64,000 nucleotides of DNA. Source: Paguma larvata. Taxonomy: Eukaryota; Chordata; Mammalia; Carnivora; Viverridae. The DNA lies in NCBI GenBank assembly GCA_030068075.1, contig CM057836.1, positions 72,825,788 to 72,889,787 of the forward strand, written 5' to 3'. The notes below the pieces were generated by a model. The model saw only the letters and a program-made list of their open reading frames with translations, searched no databases and was not told the DNA's origin. The translations under genes were made by a program, and so were the position numbers. Positions 1-11,379 of the stretch are shown here, in pieces (position 1 is the first letter of the stretch; each line of letters begins with the position of its first letter).

Positions 1-207
1 GTCATCTCTTGAGGAGAGGTGTCTCTGGGGAGACTGGGAAATGTCTACATGCCACATTTCAGAAGACTTTTTCCCTGGGGTTTTTTTAGTTTCTTTAGTG
101 AAGAACCCTACATTTTTTTTTTCCTCTTCGGTGAGGGAAGGTAAAATAAATATTTGGCTTCATAGGTGGAGTAAATATTGTGGATGCTACTTGTGGTGAG
201 TTTGGAA

Positions 208-626
208 GTATACTAGGTTGACTCATGTGCCCCCCAAATTCATAGCTACCTAAATCCTCAGAACATGATCTTACCTGGAAATAAGGTCTTTGTAGATGCA
301 ATTAAAATGAAGCCATACTGGATTAGGGCTCACCTCAATCCAGTGACTAGTGTCCGCATGAGAAAACGCATACACAGAGAAAAAAGAACACTAGGAGAAG
401 ACGAGACAGGGATTGGAGTGAATATTACTGGAAGCCAAGGAACACCAAGGCCTGCCAGCAATCCTAGAAGCTAGGAGAGTACAGCGGAGCAGGTTCTTGC
501 TCAGAGATGCTGGACTTCTAGGCTCCACAGCTGTGACAGAATACATTTCTGTTCTTCTAAGCTACCCTGTTTATGGTGATTTGTCACGACAGCCCTAGGA
601 AACTGAAACGGAGTGGGGCGGTACAG
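208..626 (+). mobile_element. MLT1-type (ERVL-MaLR) solo LTR
   Basis: The stretch follows the MLT1 LTR consensus in order: a start rich in CCCCCCAAATTCATA, the 'AAGGTCTTTGTAGATGCAAT' block, 'ATTAGGGCTCACCTCAATCC', a purine-rich middle, 'GGACTTCTAGGCTCCA', and the tail 'GTCACGACAGCCCTAGGAAA'. It carries no coding capacity. Divergence is high, as expected for a family that predates placental mammal orders. Edges are approximate and I did not identify a TSD. The small reading frames inside it are fortuitous. Confidence 0.78.
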
Positions 627-3085
627 CAGACAGTCTTAATGATCGGACCAGCACACTCACCAGGCCTTTTGAACATCATCTGTGGCTCCCGACCTTTTGC
701 ATCTTGGCACTGTACCGAAGAATTTCAAAGGGCCAGATCTCAGACTTGAGAACTCAGGGCGAGAGTAAAGGATTTCCAATCCCTAGTTGGTGAGATTTTA
801 GCCGTAAAGGTGAGGGAAGGATCAGCCTCTCCCCTAGTGTAAGTAAGGGCTAGAAAGATTCAGTCGTGGTAGGGTGTGGCAGAGTTTTTGTCTACACTCC
901 TGTTCTTCTCTCTCAGCATGTGTGTTTGGGAGACCACCAGCACATCCCCGGAAAGGTGGAAAGGACTGTGGTCTCGGGACTTGGCATTTCCAACATTAGG
1001 GGCATTATGAAGTAGCGACCTGATTCCCCACCTCAGATTCCTATGAGGATTGATTGTCTTGGGCACCGGGCTACTTCTTCCATGGCATGCTACACTGAAG
1101 ACCATCTCCTTCTCATGCGAAACCAGCCTGCCGAGAGCCACAGCATGGTAATTTTTCCCTCTCACAGAAGGCAACTATTTTATAGTCTGACTCAGAATCA
1201 ATGCCGCAGGTCCTATGCCAGTATGGTCCCTGGCATATGCCAGGCCGGAGCCAATCCAGAGGTTCTGCCTGATTCATGAGCTCCTTCCTCATCTGTGTCC
1301 TCTGCGTGAACGTACCAGCCTGCAGCTTCTTCCTTCTGACTTTCCCTCTCAAGACATGTAAGACTAAGGCCTTGAGGGAAACCTGTTCCTAGCCATGGAA
1401 CTTTCTCTAGCAGCAGGTACATCCTAGAAGTTTAGGGAAGGGGGAAACTCCAGGCCTTTTTTTCTTTTTAAATTCTCTATTTTTGTTACACTTTCTAGGG
1501 AAAAGTTGTAGAACTCAAGCCTTTAAATTCAATTCCTGTTAAGATGCATGGTTTCCCAGGTGAGTTATCAATAGTTGAAAAGTATATCTGATTTTTAGAA
1601 CTAGCCATTATTAAAACAGGTATGGCATGGATTCAAGTCCCTGACAACGTATGGTTTTCTATGCTGTCTATGCATTGCTTTCTGTAAGGAGTTTCTCCCT
1701 TGGTTCCATGCCTTGAGTAGCCCTACTTCCTTTTCTACCACCTCTTCTGGGAAGGTATTGCTTCTGTCGATTTCACATTTAGAGTGAAATTCACCTCATT
1801 GTGACCCCTAACCTATGTAGTAAATCCTCTGAAATTAATTTTGGTTCTTTCTGATCTGTGCCCCCGTATGACTCCCCCCAAGGTTTCATTATTAGATTTT
1901 GACAGCCTTTTAAATTTGTAAGTGCCACAAATTTGTCACTAGAGATGAATGGGTAAAAAGAAAATTCCTTGCAGTGGAGGATATGGGTAAAATATTTCAA
2001 GCGACAGATCGGCATCAATAATGTTAATGTTTATAGGGTGATGAAAACCATATAAGTCTTAAGCCAGAATCTTGTTTCAGCTGAGTCCCAGAAATTTTGA
2101 CCACAGAAGCCAAGGCGCATTCCATTTATTCCAACAAATATTTTGTTTTCAAGTCCTTTCCAACTGTCCGAAAGACAATTGTCACTCTTGAATGCCTGAA
2201 ACGTTAATTTTTTTCTGCCATGTTAGTGAAAAGCAATGGAAACATTGTCTACTATTCCCAAGGTGACTTTTGTCTTGCTTTGACTTCTAAAATGGAAAGC
2301 AAACTTGACAATGTTATTTTGCCCTCTATTTTTCATGTTCATTTTCTGGCGAGGTTAAGAAATTTTGCATCATTCTTTTTAACTGACTTCTGGCCTTGTT
2401 TCATGCCAGCAGATTGCCTTTGCTGAGCACTGAGCAGTCACAGGGTCACAGGTTTTCCTCGTTATTGATACAGTGGAGTTCCCCCAGTGGCTTCTTATTC
2501 TGGTAAAAAAAGAGTATTAATGTTTGGGAGATGAAGAAGTACGTTCAGAAGACATCCAGAAAAAACATAATTGAAGTTATCATGAATGTGATGCCAGTGA
2601 GCATATCTATTAGAAAGTTTCCAAGGGAAATTAAAAGTAGTTCTTAGGAAAAAGAAGAAAGGAAAGGAAAGAGAGAAAAATATCCCCCTCCCATTAAAAT
2701 GATTAAAAATTACTACTCCTCTCCCCCATTCCAAGCCTGCATAGGTTTCCTTGACTATAGTTTTCCTTTACCAAAGTCATCCGGAGAGGATACCCTAACA
2801 ATATAGCAAGCATGATGATTTTACAATGGGAATTTCATATTACAGAAAGCATTATTATATTACAAGTTGTTACAAAGACAGGTTCCTTGAAGAGGGCCGT
2901 TATATTACATTGTCCTAAGTCAGTTATAATAAAATAGCTAATTAGGATTTATGAGATACTTAGTAGGGATGGAATGAGATTGTTCTTCCCTTTTGCAGTG
3001 GATGAGGGAGTAAGACAGCAAGATGTTATTTAACTTGCTTAGTCTTTCTCACTATCTTTCATTTTCATTTATTTCCAAAGGTTAA
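627..3085. other. Intronic stretch with no recognised gene
   Basis: About 2.5 kb without a recognisable exon or clear repeat. Short open frames occur on both strands around 860-1420, but they overlap each other, match no family I know and have no splice-site support. An AT-rich part (2740-3080) follows. I see nothing functional to report. Confidence 0.5.
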
Positions 3086-3200
3086 GATATATAGCATAGG
3101 CTACAGTCAGGTTGCCTGAGTTCAAATTTTTACTTCACCATTTATTAGCCTAGTGAACCTGGGCAAGTTATCAAATTTGTCTTGATTGTCGTCTTCATAA
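3086..3200 (+). repeat. MIR SINE fragment
   Basis: Matches the MIR core in order: 'GGTTGCCTGAGTTCAAAT', then the 'CCTGGGCAAGTTATCAA' block that corresponds to the MIR 'TTGGGCAAGTTACTTAA' motif. It is diverged and lacks the 3' end. A run of ATC/ACC triplets follows it. Confidence 0.75.
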
Positions 3201-3249
3201 TCATCATCACCACCATCATCATCCCTAGTGTAGAACTGTAGTGTGTTAG

Positions 3250-3345
3250 CACTGAAAGGTATTTAAGAAACTATCAAATCCAATCCCCTTATTTTCCAAA
3301 GAAACTGAGGCAAGAAAATTAAGTGACTTAGCTACACTAATTACA
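3250..3345 (-). repeat. MIR/L3-type fragment, antisense
   Basis: Contains 'CCCCTTATTTTCCAAAGAAA' followed by 'CTGAGGCAAGAAAATTAAGT' and 'GACTTAGCTACAC'. This is the reverse-orientation MIR/L3 block (fraction of cells reading 'aaactgaggcacagagaggttaagtgacttg' in the consensus). It is a separate insertion from the plus-strand MIR just upstream. Confidence 0.6.
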
Positions 3346-3434
3346 ACAGTCATCTTTTAACTTTTCTGTGCTTTCTACTACAGCAGTTTTCAGATTTGTT
3401 TTTATGGACTAGTAAAATAACTTAAAAAAAAAAT

Positions 3435-3977
3435 GTTGTGGTCCTGGTAGCCAGTCTCCAAGTTGGTCCAAAGTAATCCCTACCTCATGGTGTTAACGCT
3501 CTGATATAGTCCCTTCCCACATTGTACTGGTCTTTGTGACCAGTAGATTGTGGCAGAAATAAGGGCAAATTCCTTCTGAGATTAAGTTACAAGTCATTGT
3601 GGTTCTGTCTTGGATGCCTTTGTTCTCTTGGATCACTCACTGTGGAGGAAGCCAGCTTCCATGTTGTGAGCAGCCCTAGGAGACCCATATGGAGAGGAAC
3701 TGAGGCCCGTGGCCAACAGCATTTGAGGAGCTCAGGCCATCAGCCAGCAAGGATGTGAGTAAGCCATCTTGGAAAAAGATCTTTCAACCCACTCGGGTCT
3801 TCAGATGATTTCTACCCCAGCTGACAACTTGTCTGCAGCCTCATGAGAGCAAGAACCATCCAGCTAACCTCCAGGATTCCTGACCTTTAGAAACTCTGCG
3901 AAATAATAAATGTTTGTTGTTTTAAGTTGCTAGATTTTGGGGGAATTTGTTACACAGCAGTAGATAACTAATATAGT
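3435..3977 (+). mobile_element. MLT1-type LTR
   Basis: A long diverged LTR. The 3' part is diagnostic: 'AACTCTGCGAAATAATAAAT' (polyadenylation signal region), then 'GTTTTAAGTTGCTAGATTTT', 'GGGGGAATTTGTTACACAGC' and 'AGTAGATAACTAATATA'. These match the 3' end of MLT1-class MaLR LTRs. The 5' part reads through 'GATTGTGGCAGAAATAAGGG' and 'AGTAAGCCATCTTGGAA', also typical. Non-coding and not recent. Confidence 0.8.
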
Positions 3978-4240
3978 CAGGTTAGGGAGACTGATATATT
4001 TCTAGGATTTTTGTTTCCACAGACGGGGAAAAATAGAAGGATTATTTTAGTACCAAAACAGCAGGAATGTCATAATTATATAGTAAAGGACAGTTCTTTA
4101 AATTGAAGAAATTTATCTCATTGAAAAACTTTGACATTTTTCTTTTTTTCATATTGCAGTTGACCCGTAAAAAGTTTGTCATGAACTGACATTTGGGAAC
4201 CATTGTACTTTATCGTACTTTATTGCAGTTAGTAATTTTT

Positions 4241-4427
4241 TTTAAATGTTTACTCATTTTTGAGAGAGAGAGAACACAAGCAGGGGAGGGGCAGGGAGGG
4301 AGGGGGACAGAGGATCCAAAGCAGGCTCCGTACTGACAGCAATGAGCCCGATGCAGGGCTCATGAACTGGAGATCATGACCTGAGCTAAAGTCAGACACG
4401 CAACTGACTGAGCCACCCAGGAGCCCC
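4241..4427 (-). mobile_element. Feline tRNA-derived SINE, antisense
   Basis: Reads as the reverse complement of the carnivore SINE: T-rich end, GAGAGAGAGAG, 'CAGGGGAGGGGCAGGG', 'GAGATCATGACCTGAGC', and 'ACTGAGCCACCCAGGAGCCCC' ending. Imperfect 16-bp TSDs flank it: GCAGTTAGTAATTTTT at 4225-4240 and GCAGTTACTAATTTTT at 4428-4443 (one mismatch). This confirms the boundaries. Confidence 0.95.
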
Positions 4428-5068
4428 GCAGTTACTAATTTTTACCTTTGCCTTCTTTTGTGTCCTCAGATGTTTGCCGAATAAAGAAAAATTTGTTGTC
4501 TTTTGAAATGCGGCTATAGAAAAACCAAACTGAGGACACTCAGATTGTATTCCTTATTCAGGGGAGAAGTACAATAGCACATGAAGATGGTCCTGACTTG
4601 AATCACTGTAGCCAGTTTCTCTGTGTGTAGATATTCTCATCTGTGAGTCGAAAGGTTATACTCTATGACCTCCTGTAAGCCTTTCTAGTCCTAAAAGTTT
4701 GATAAGTTATTGTAATAGAAGGCCTTCTATCGGAATGTAGTCTAATACGGGAATTTACTTAACTTGGGAAAAATGGAAGGACGCAGGTCCTGAAGGCCTT
4801 TGGACCTCATCCTTTTCTCCTGTACTATTTGGTAAAAAAAAAAAAAAAAAAGAGAGGTAGCCATGAAATATTTGCTTTTTACATTTTAAAAAATGTAATT
4901 GTTTAGAACTTAACAGGACTAATAGTTATCCAAAAGGAGAAAGAAGGAAAACCAGTAGAAGGGACATGACTCCTTTTCTTCTGACTCTGACATGAGCATT
5001 CTTATGTCCTAACCTCCTTACTTACTGTTCTACCGCTGCAAAGGATCCAGCCAGTGATGGAAATGCCC

Positions 5069-5292
5069 TGGGGCGCCGGGGTGCTCTGTTGGTTAAGTGT
5101 CTGACTTTGCCTTAGGTCATGATCTGACCTAAGTTCCTGAGTTCGAACCCTGTGTTGGGCTCTCTGCTGTCAGTACAGAGCCCGCTTCAGATCCTCTGTG
5201 CCCATCTCTCTGTCTCTGCCTTCCCCCACTGGTTCTTTCTTTGTCTCTCTCTCTCTCTCTCTCTCAATAAATAAAAATAAACAAACAACAAA
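5069..5292 (+). mobile_element. Feline tRNA-derived SINE
   Basis: Begins GGGGCGCCGGGGTGCTCTG and runs through the 'GTTCGAACCCTG' tRNA B-box region, then a CT-rich middle ending in a (CT)n tract and an AATAAATAAAAATAAAC tail. TSDs of about 17 bp flank it (5051-5067 and 5293-5309) with three mismatches. The head is diverged from the usual CTGGGTGGCTCAG. Confidence 0.93.
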
Positions 5293-5550
5293 CCAGAAAT
5301 GGAAATGTCCTAAAGCAGTCAAGTTTCCTTTGAGAAAAAGAAAAAGTATCTGTCTTTCACAGCTGAGCTGGTTAGGTGGCAAATCATAATTATTTTCATG
5401 TATCAAATAAAATGCTGTGATTGATTTTTCTTATTGACAGAAGGATAGAAAAATTAGAGAGAAAGGGAAGAGAAGAAATTAAATTATAGTTTTGTAAGAG
5501 AAAAGACTAGTGCCCTGTCAAAGCAAGGACTATACTTTCTTCACAAACCT

Positions 5551-5570
5551 TTTTTTTTTTTTTTTTTTTT
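5551..5570. repeat. Poly-T tract
   Basis: An uninterrupted run of about 20 T with no SINE or L1 body attached on either side. It may be a simple repeat or the remnant tail of a very short insertion. Confidence 0.7.
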
Positions 5571-5879
5571 GGCCGTTCCATAGACACTGCTACCATGTAC
5601 ATAAGATTTGTAATAAGAACAATGTGATACAGAATTTTGAAAGCGTACCTATTTTGTCAGAATATTTTTAGTCATGGTAAGCCTTATGAATGAATAGAAG
5701 ATGCTACCTTGTAAACAAAAAATGTGTTCCTGGTTGTTACAAAATTTTCCCATAAAAAATGAAATAGGTAAAGTCAATGGGCTTTCTTTGCAACCCAAGC
5801 AAGAGAGCTGGAATTAGCACCGCTAGGTCAAGTGATACCACTTCACTTCTGAGAAAAGGGTCGTCATGTTCAAAAGCTC

Positions 5880-5988
5880 AGGCTCCAGTGGCAGACCCAT
5901 TGCATTCAGCTACACCCTGGCAGTGTGACCTTGGGCCACTTACTTAACTGCTCTGTGCTTCTTTACTCATATGCAAAATGGAGATAAT
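5880..5988 (+). repeat. MIR, 5' half (split)
   Basis: Reads 'GCAGTGTGACCTTGGGCCAC', 'TTACTTAACTGCTCTGTGCT' and 'CATATGCAAAATGGAGATAA', the classic MIR core. It stops abruptly at GATAAT (5983-5988), where a solo LTR begins. The rest of the same MIR resumes at 6736. Confidence 0.9.
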
Positions 5989-6735
5989 TGTTGGGAGCCA
6001 TCTTGGGCTCACAGGTTGAGACACCTCCCTGTGTGGAAAGGCAGTCGAAGCAAACCTCCTGCCGGCCAAATGGCACCCCAAATATTATCTCCTTCTAATA
6101 ACCTTTCAGGCCTGGACTTCTTGAACTGTTCTCGTTGGCCGTAAGAGATGTGATACCCTTTGGTCTTATGGCATATGAAAAAGGGAACCTGGAGTGTGAT
6201 GCCTGGATGGATAATACCTGAATGAGAGTATCCTGGCCAGAAGTAACCTCTAAGTTACCACTTTGGGATAGGTTACACAACTTGATCATACAGAACAGCA
6301 GTTATGGGTTAGCTAAAAATTAGTGTTACTTACATAGATGTTAGGCCCCAAGACTCCTTGAACCAAACTAGATTTCTCTGCAGGTACTGTATTGTGATAA
6401 ACATCCCCTTAGCCCCACCATAAAACCCCCGGAGCACATCGCTGTAAATATTTTCTCTACCTGACTCTGCAATGCGCAATCTATAGTTTGGAGCAAAGTC
6501 ATAAAAATAGTAACTGCTTAAACTAAGATAAGACTGTCTCCTACTAGGTCTGGGGGGTTCACAAATATGCCGACCTAAGAAGACTTGCTTTGTCACACAT
6601 CACCTTTAAATAAAGAAACTGAGGCCAGCAGAGTAGAGATGCCCGCCTGTCTCTCGAGGCCATGCTGCTCTCTCGAATCATTTATCGCGCCGACCCCATT
6701 CATCCATCGGAGATCTCCTGTCCTAGACCCCGGCA
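5989..6735 (+). mobile_element. Class II (ERV-K/IAP-like) solo LTR
   Basis: A 747-bp element that starts TGTTGGGAGCC, ends CCCCGGCA (canonical TG...CA) and is flanked by a perfect 6-bp TSD, GATAAT, at 5983-5988 and 6736-6741. Six-base duplications and a TGTTGGGAGCC start are features of betaretrovirus-like (class II, IAP-related) LTRs. An AATAAA at 6609-6614 lies about 120 bp before the 3' end, the usual place for the R/U5 polyadenylation signal, which supports + orientation. No gag, pol or env sequence flanks it, so it is a solo LTR left by recombination. The short antisense frames inside are not viral genes. Family assignment is from end sequences only. Confidence 0.85.
6609..6614 (+). promoter_or_regulatory. 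LTR polyadenylation signal
   Basis: AATAAA about 120 bp before the 3' end of the solo LTR. Whether it is used is unknown. It lies in sense orientation within SRBD1 intronic or upstream sequence, so in principle it could terminate transcripts early. Confidence 0.5.
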
Positions 6736-6850
6736 GATAATAATATAACAATAATAAGAACCACAGGGTTGTGAAAATGACTTAAGTTAGCATTATAAAA
6801 TTCCAGACACTTATTAGCACCCAATATAAATGTTCTCTGGTGTTATTATT
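6736..6850 (+). repeat. MIR, 3' half (split)
   Basis: Continues the MIR that stops at 5988: 'GATAATAATATAACAATAAT', 'CACAGGGTTGTGAAAATGAC', and 'AATATAAATGTTCTCTGG', ending in TTATTATT. This corresponds to the MIR 3' half ('gggttgttgtgaggattaaatg ... aataaatgtt'). Confidence 0.85.
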
Positions 6851-7389
6851 TAAAAAATGGGTTTTCTTATACAGGGATCTTGAGGAACTTTGACAGCTTA
6901 GTATATAGCTTCTCTGCAACCTTTTGTATTTTGCCCCTTCATGGCGATAACAACTGAACTAAATTATGAATTCTCACTTACAATTCAGCCTTGTCACGAT
7001 CATTTACTTATGGAATATCTATCATTAAAGGTTAAGCATCTCATCCAATGAAAATTACTAGGTGTTCATAAAAAGGATTCTGGAGGGAACACTCAGGATA
7101 CGGCAAGCAGTAGTTTTTAGATGAATTTCAAAATTATTTGCAAATAGCAACTGCCAAAGAATTGTATTCAGTTTTTCATTTATGTAGCTGCTTACAATAT
7201 GCACACTTCCACTTCCGTCCCTTGCTGCTGCTCTAGCCTTTCCCTACACTGCCTCCCTCCCCAGGTTTTAGATGTTTAGTACGTTCATACCTAGAATGCT
7301 TCCCCACACGTCTCTCCCCTGAGATCCAGATCCCATATATTTAGCTGCCAACCTGACTTTTCAGTTTGGAAGCCTAATAAATAGACTTG

Positions 7390-8222
7390 TCTAGAAAAGA
7401 ACTCTTGACCTCTGTCTGCTAACTCTCCCTGCCTCCCCCAAATTTAAAATGAAAACCCATAAATGATTCTCTGCCATCTTTCCCTATTTCTATTGATGAC
7501 ATCACCATCCACCCAGTTAGCAGAGCCACAAATCTATCCTCATTAAAAACTTATGTTTGTTAAAATCCTTGATCCTTTCTTTTGCTTCGTCATCTCCCAA
7601 AATCGACTGCTTCTCCTGTTTTCCACTCCGACCTCCTTACTCCAGACAACAGTCTAGGTATACTGAAAAAGTCTCTTCCTAGGACTCCCTGTTTCCACTT
7701 CTGTTTTCAGTCCGTTTTATACAGCATGCTTTTTTGCAGATGTGGGCCAGATCCTGTCTCTGTCCCCACTGCAGTAAGAATAAAAATCAGACTCCTTGCC
7801 ATGGCACCTGTCAGACCCTTGTCTGCCTGATCTCGTCACCACTTTTCCTTTTGCCCATTATGTCCTGGCCCTCCTTTCAGTTTTGTGAACATCGTAGCAC
7901 ATTCCCCTCTTAGGGTTTTTGCATTTGTTTTTTCAGCCTAGAATGTTCTTCCTCTGGCTCTTCTCATGGCTGACTCCTTCTCATTCTTAAAGTGTCCGTT
8001 TTACTGTATTTCTTCAATTCCCAATCACTCACGTAGCCATCTCCATTCCCTGTGACTATCACGTTACTCTATTTCCCTTATAGCATTTATCACATATAAT
8101 TTTTATTTGTTTATTTAAGTGTGCATCCTGTTTGCTGCTCTAATCTTATTAATTAGAACAAGACCAGATACAAAGCAGACACTCAATAAATAATTTATAA
8201 CACTCATTGAATGAATAAGTGA
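7390..8222 (+). repeat. L2 3' end
   Basis: Follows the L2 3'UTR in order. It has the 'CAGACTCCTTGCCATGGCAC' and 'TGTCCTGGCCCTCCTTTCAG' blocks, 'TTTTTTCAGCCTAGAATGTT' and 'CTTCCTCTGGCTC', then 'CTTATAGCATTTATCACATA', ending 'CACTCAATAAATAATTTATA' and 'CATTGAATGAATA'. It is old and diverged. A short open frame at 7582-7830 is a by-product. Confidence 0.75.
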
Positions 8223-8916
8223 ATAGGTTCTTATAAGCATTAGAAAGTTTATTTTTTATTTGGTTGCTTTCGAGTCTGTTCAAGGCACTTTGAAGTTTCA
8301 CTTTCAGGCTCATTCAGGTTGTTGGCAGAATTCATTTCCCGGCGGTATGACTGAGGGCTGCAGCTTTTTTGCTGGCTCCTGGCTGGAGACCCCTTTCAGG
8401 CTCTAGAGGCCACCCTTGCCACATGGGCTTCTTCAACATGACTGCTTCAAGAAATTACGAGAATCCCCTTACCCTGCGACATAACTTGATCACAAGAGTG
8501 ATATCCTGTCACCTCTGTCATATTCCACTGCTTGGAGGCTCACACTCACGGTGAGGGGATTATATAAGGAGTGAACACCAGGAGGTAAATCTCACTGGGA
8601 GGTGTCCTTGGGGTCTGTCTGCCACAGTAATTAATGATAAAGTGTCAGTTTCCCTCAGTGCAACCTGGGTCCGTGTGACTTTTAAAAAGAGTGAAGCTTA
8701 CTACTTCTTCCAATTGGAATGAGGGAATTTGGTTGCCTCTTGAAATTTTCTGTTCAAGATAGTAGGTGTTAATTATAAACCATCTTTTATGAACCAGGAG
8801 ACACTCCTGCCTCAAAGAGAAGGAAAGAAATTTTGTTAGAATATTCTAAAAGGGGAGGGACATAAAGGAGAAAAGCTTTCATTTATAATGGAAGTAAATT
8901 GCTAATTCATTTTATT
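8223..8916. other. Intronic stretch, possible old LTR-like remnant
   Basis: The part around 8480-8640 ('GGGATTATATAAGGAGTGAA', 'CACCAGGAGGTAAATCTCAC', 'GTCTGTCTGCCACAG') resembles the tail of a common ancient mammalian repeat that I cannot name with certainty; 20280-20400 has similar wording. The remainder shows nothing recognisable. Confidence 0.35.
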
Positions 8917-9146
8917 TTATTTATTTGTTTTTTAAGTGTTTATTTAATTTTGAGAGAGAGAGAGAGAGACCGAGTGAGAGCTGGGGAGGGGCAGAGAGAG
9001 AGAGACGGAGGCACAAAATCAGAAACCAGGCTCCAGGCTCTGATCTGTCAGCACAGAACCCGACACGGGGCTGGAACTCACGAACCGCGAGATCATGACC
9101 TGAGCCGAAGTTGGACACTTAACCAACTGAGCCACCCAGGCGCCCC
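8917..9146 (-). mobile_element. Feline tRNA-derived SINE, antisense
   Basis: Near-consensus reverse complement: 'GTGTTTATTTAATTTTGAGA', GA repeat, 'GCTGGGGAGGGGCAGAGAGA', 'GCGAGATCATGACCTGAGCC', and an end reading 'CTGAGCCACCCAGGCGCCCC'. The flanks share GCTAATTcATTTTA (8901-) and GCTAATTaATTTTA (9147-), which is the TSD. The open frames called on both strands here are SINE sequence. Confidence 0.95.
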
Positions 9147-9576
9147 GCTAATTAATTTTAAAACTCAAAGTTTAAAAAAATAAACTGTCAGTTCTAAGCT
9201 GAGATGTGCTCTCTCAGAGTATTCCCCTTAGCGGTTTGAGAAATGAATACCATGAATTATTTGTGCTCTTACCTGCTTGCGTAGCTCATCCTATGAGGGC
9301 CAATGTTTAGTTCTTATGTCCTAGAATTCTTTCTTTAGTACCATCTGTATCCCTCTTCTAAATTCTAGAATGCTCCAATTTATATTTTCTTTAAAAATAT
9401 GACCTAACCCTTGTCCGTGGCCCAGTTATTCTGTGGATCAAATGGGTTTGATTTTGCCCAGTTCTGCAATGACCCACAGAGATATCTTGGGAAAATGAGT
9501 CATTATACTACCTTGAGCCTTAAGAAAAAAATTATGTGTAAATATAACATATTTTCGTATCAAAAGTATTTGTCCC

Positions 9577-9791
9577 TGGGGTCCCTGGGTGGCTCAGTCA
9601 GTTAAGTGTCCGACTTCAGCTCAGGTCATGATTTCACAGTTCGTGAATTTGAGCCCTGCATCGGGCCCCTGTGCTGACAGCTTGGAGCCTGGAACCTGCT
9701 TTGAATTCTGTGTGTGTGTCTCTCTCTCTGCTCCTCCCTCTCTCACACTCTCTGTCCCTCTCTCTCTCTCAAAAATAAATAAACATTAAAA
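9577..9791 (+). mobile_element. Feline tRNA-derived SINE
   Basis: Starts TGGGGTCCCTGGGTGGCTCAG and passes through 'CTGTGCTGACAGCTTGGAGC', a CT-rich middle, and CAAAAATAAATAAACATTAAAAA. The flanks share an imperfect duplication around AAAAGTATTTGTCCC (9563-9577) and AAAATTATTTTGTCCC (about 9793-9808). Confidence 0.94.
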
Positions 9792-9808
9792 AAAATTATT
9801 TTGTCCCC

Positions 9809-11319
9809 AAACCTATTAACTATTTCAAGGCATATACCTGTATCAAAGTATGCTCTTTGACCTTCCTTTCTGGTAGAGGTACCTAAATCCATTTTTGTTG
9901 ATGCTGGTGATGAGATTGTCCATGGTAAATGGAGTCCTATGAATTGGTCTCAGAAATTTTGACTTGGGAGCTGGCAAGTCAGCTGACCTGACCAAAGAAA
10001 TCTTTCTAAAGATTTCTTTACATTCTAGGTCAAATCTCTCAGTTTCTTTGGTCTTCTTTTATTGTGTGACAGGATCCTGTACTTTAGCTTATATTCAAAA
10101 TGGCAGAAGCTTAAGTTTAATTCAGTTCCCAAGAGAAGAAAGACTTAAGCTTTTCTAGTTAATAGCCTCAGAGATTAGTCTGTGAGTTAACAAGAACTGT
10201 TTTTGACCTAGAAACCTACCAGAAACTGTTCGCCAGAGGATCTGGTGACTTGGAACGAGAGACCCTGTGACCATGGTCAGCCTTAACTTGCCATGTTAGG
10301 GCATGTGAGATTTCATCTGCAGATTTCACCTGAGCATGCTGTTGATCGGTACTTGCTAGAACCATTTTCCCATGATACGAATGTGGATCGTATTGCTGTA
10401 ATGCCCTTCAAGCAATCTCTCATCACGGCTATCTCCTTTTATTTCAAGGCAACTCTTTTCTTAAACCAAATTCCCGGCTTCATCGAGAAGAATCCAAAAT
10501 AAAAACTACCAGAAATTGGCTCTTGATTGTTCCTTCCTTTATGCAATTAAGTTGTAATTTATCGAGTCTCCACCATGTGCTAAGGAGCATAGTGTTAGGA
10601 AGTGGAAATACAGAGAAAAGTCTCACTGGCTAGCAAACACACAAAGAGATCCTGAACTAAACCAGTGCTCAAGGAAATGTGAACGAAAACAGCAGCAGGA
10701 CCGAGCACATACTGTGTGTCAGGATATAGAAATGAATGAAATACATGTGTGTGTAAATGTATATGTTATATACTTTATACACACCAACATATACACAATA
10801 AACCTGTGTGTAGTGGATGATAAGTACTCTAGAGAAGAATAAAAAAGGACCTGGGATAAAAGTGGCGTAGAGGATGGAGTTTGGGAACCCTGTCTTCACT
10901 CCCACTGCAGAAGGCTGGGTGTGGAGTACTTTTTTCAGATTCTGTGAAGCCCCTGGGCTCTTAGCCATAGTAATACAGAGGCAGGGGACATGCAAACTTA
11001 CCTTATCGTATTAATGCTTCGCCCCTGTGGAAGTACATGAATATGGAAATTGGGAAAAATTTACCGCCCGTAGTATTAATGGGCTGAAAGCCAGTTCATA
11101 GTATGCATGGCAGCATAGGAGTATGTGTATGTATGTGAATTTGGGGAGACAAAATATATCTTTAGAACTTATTACTGGAATATGGACAGGGAACTTAGTT
11201 TCTACAATTTGGGGAGGAAAAACATTTTTGTTACCCCACATTATATCCCCCTTTTATCCCTACCCCCGTCCCACCTAACAATTTAAACAGTAGGCTGTCA
11301 AAATTTCTGTGTACAACGA

Positions 11320-11321
<2 letters not shown>
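9809..11321. other. Intronic stretch, weak L2-like patch only
   Basis: No exon seen. A patch near 10545-10650 ('CCACCATGTGCTAAGGAGCA', 'TAGGAAGTGGAAATACAGAG') resembles an antisense L2 or MIR 3' end. The rest, including a T/A- and TGTGTA-rich part around 10740-10830, is unassigned. Confidence 0.4.
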
Positions 11322-11362
<41 letters not shown>

Positions 11363-11379
11363 CACACACACACACACAT
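11322..11379. repeat. Compound (CT)n(CA)n microsatellite
   Basis: About 19 uninterrupted CT units, a CG junction, then about nine CA units. It is not attached to a SINE body. Length variation between individuals is likely. Confidence 0.95.

Noticed and set aside
3181..3230. ATC/ACC triplet repeats that looked like a regulatory array
   Set aside because: Short imperfect trinucleotide repeat without spacing regularity; a simple repeat. A similar ATC run occurs at 27170-27190.
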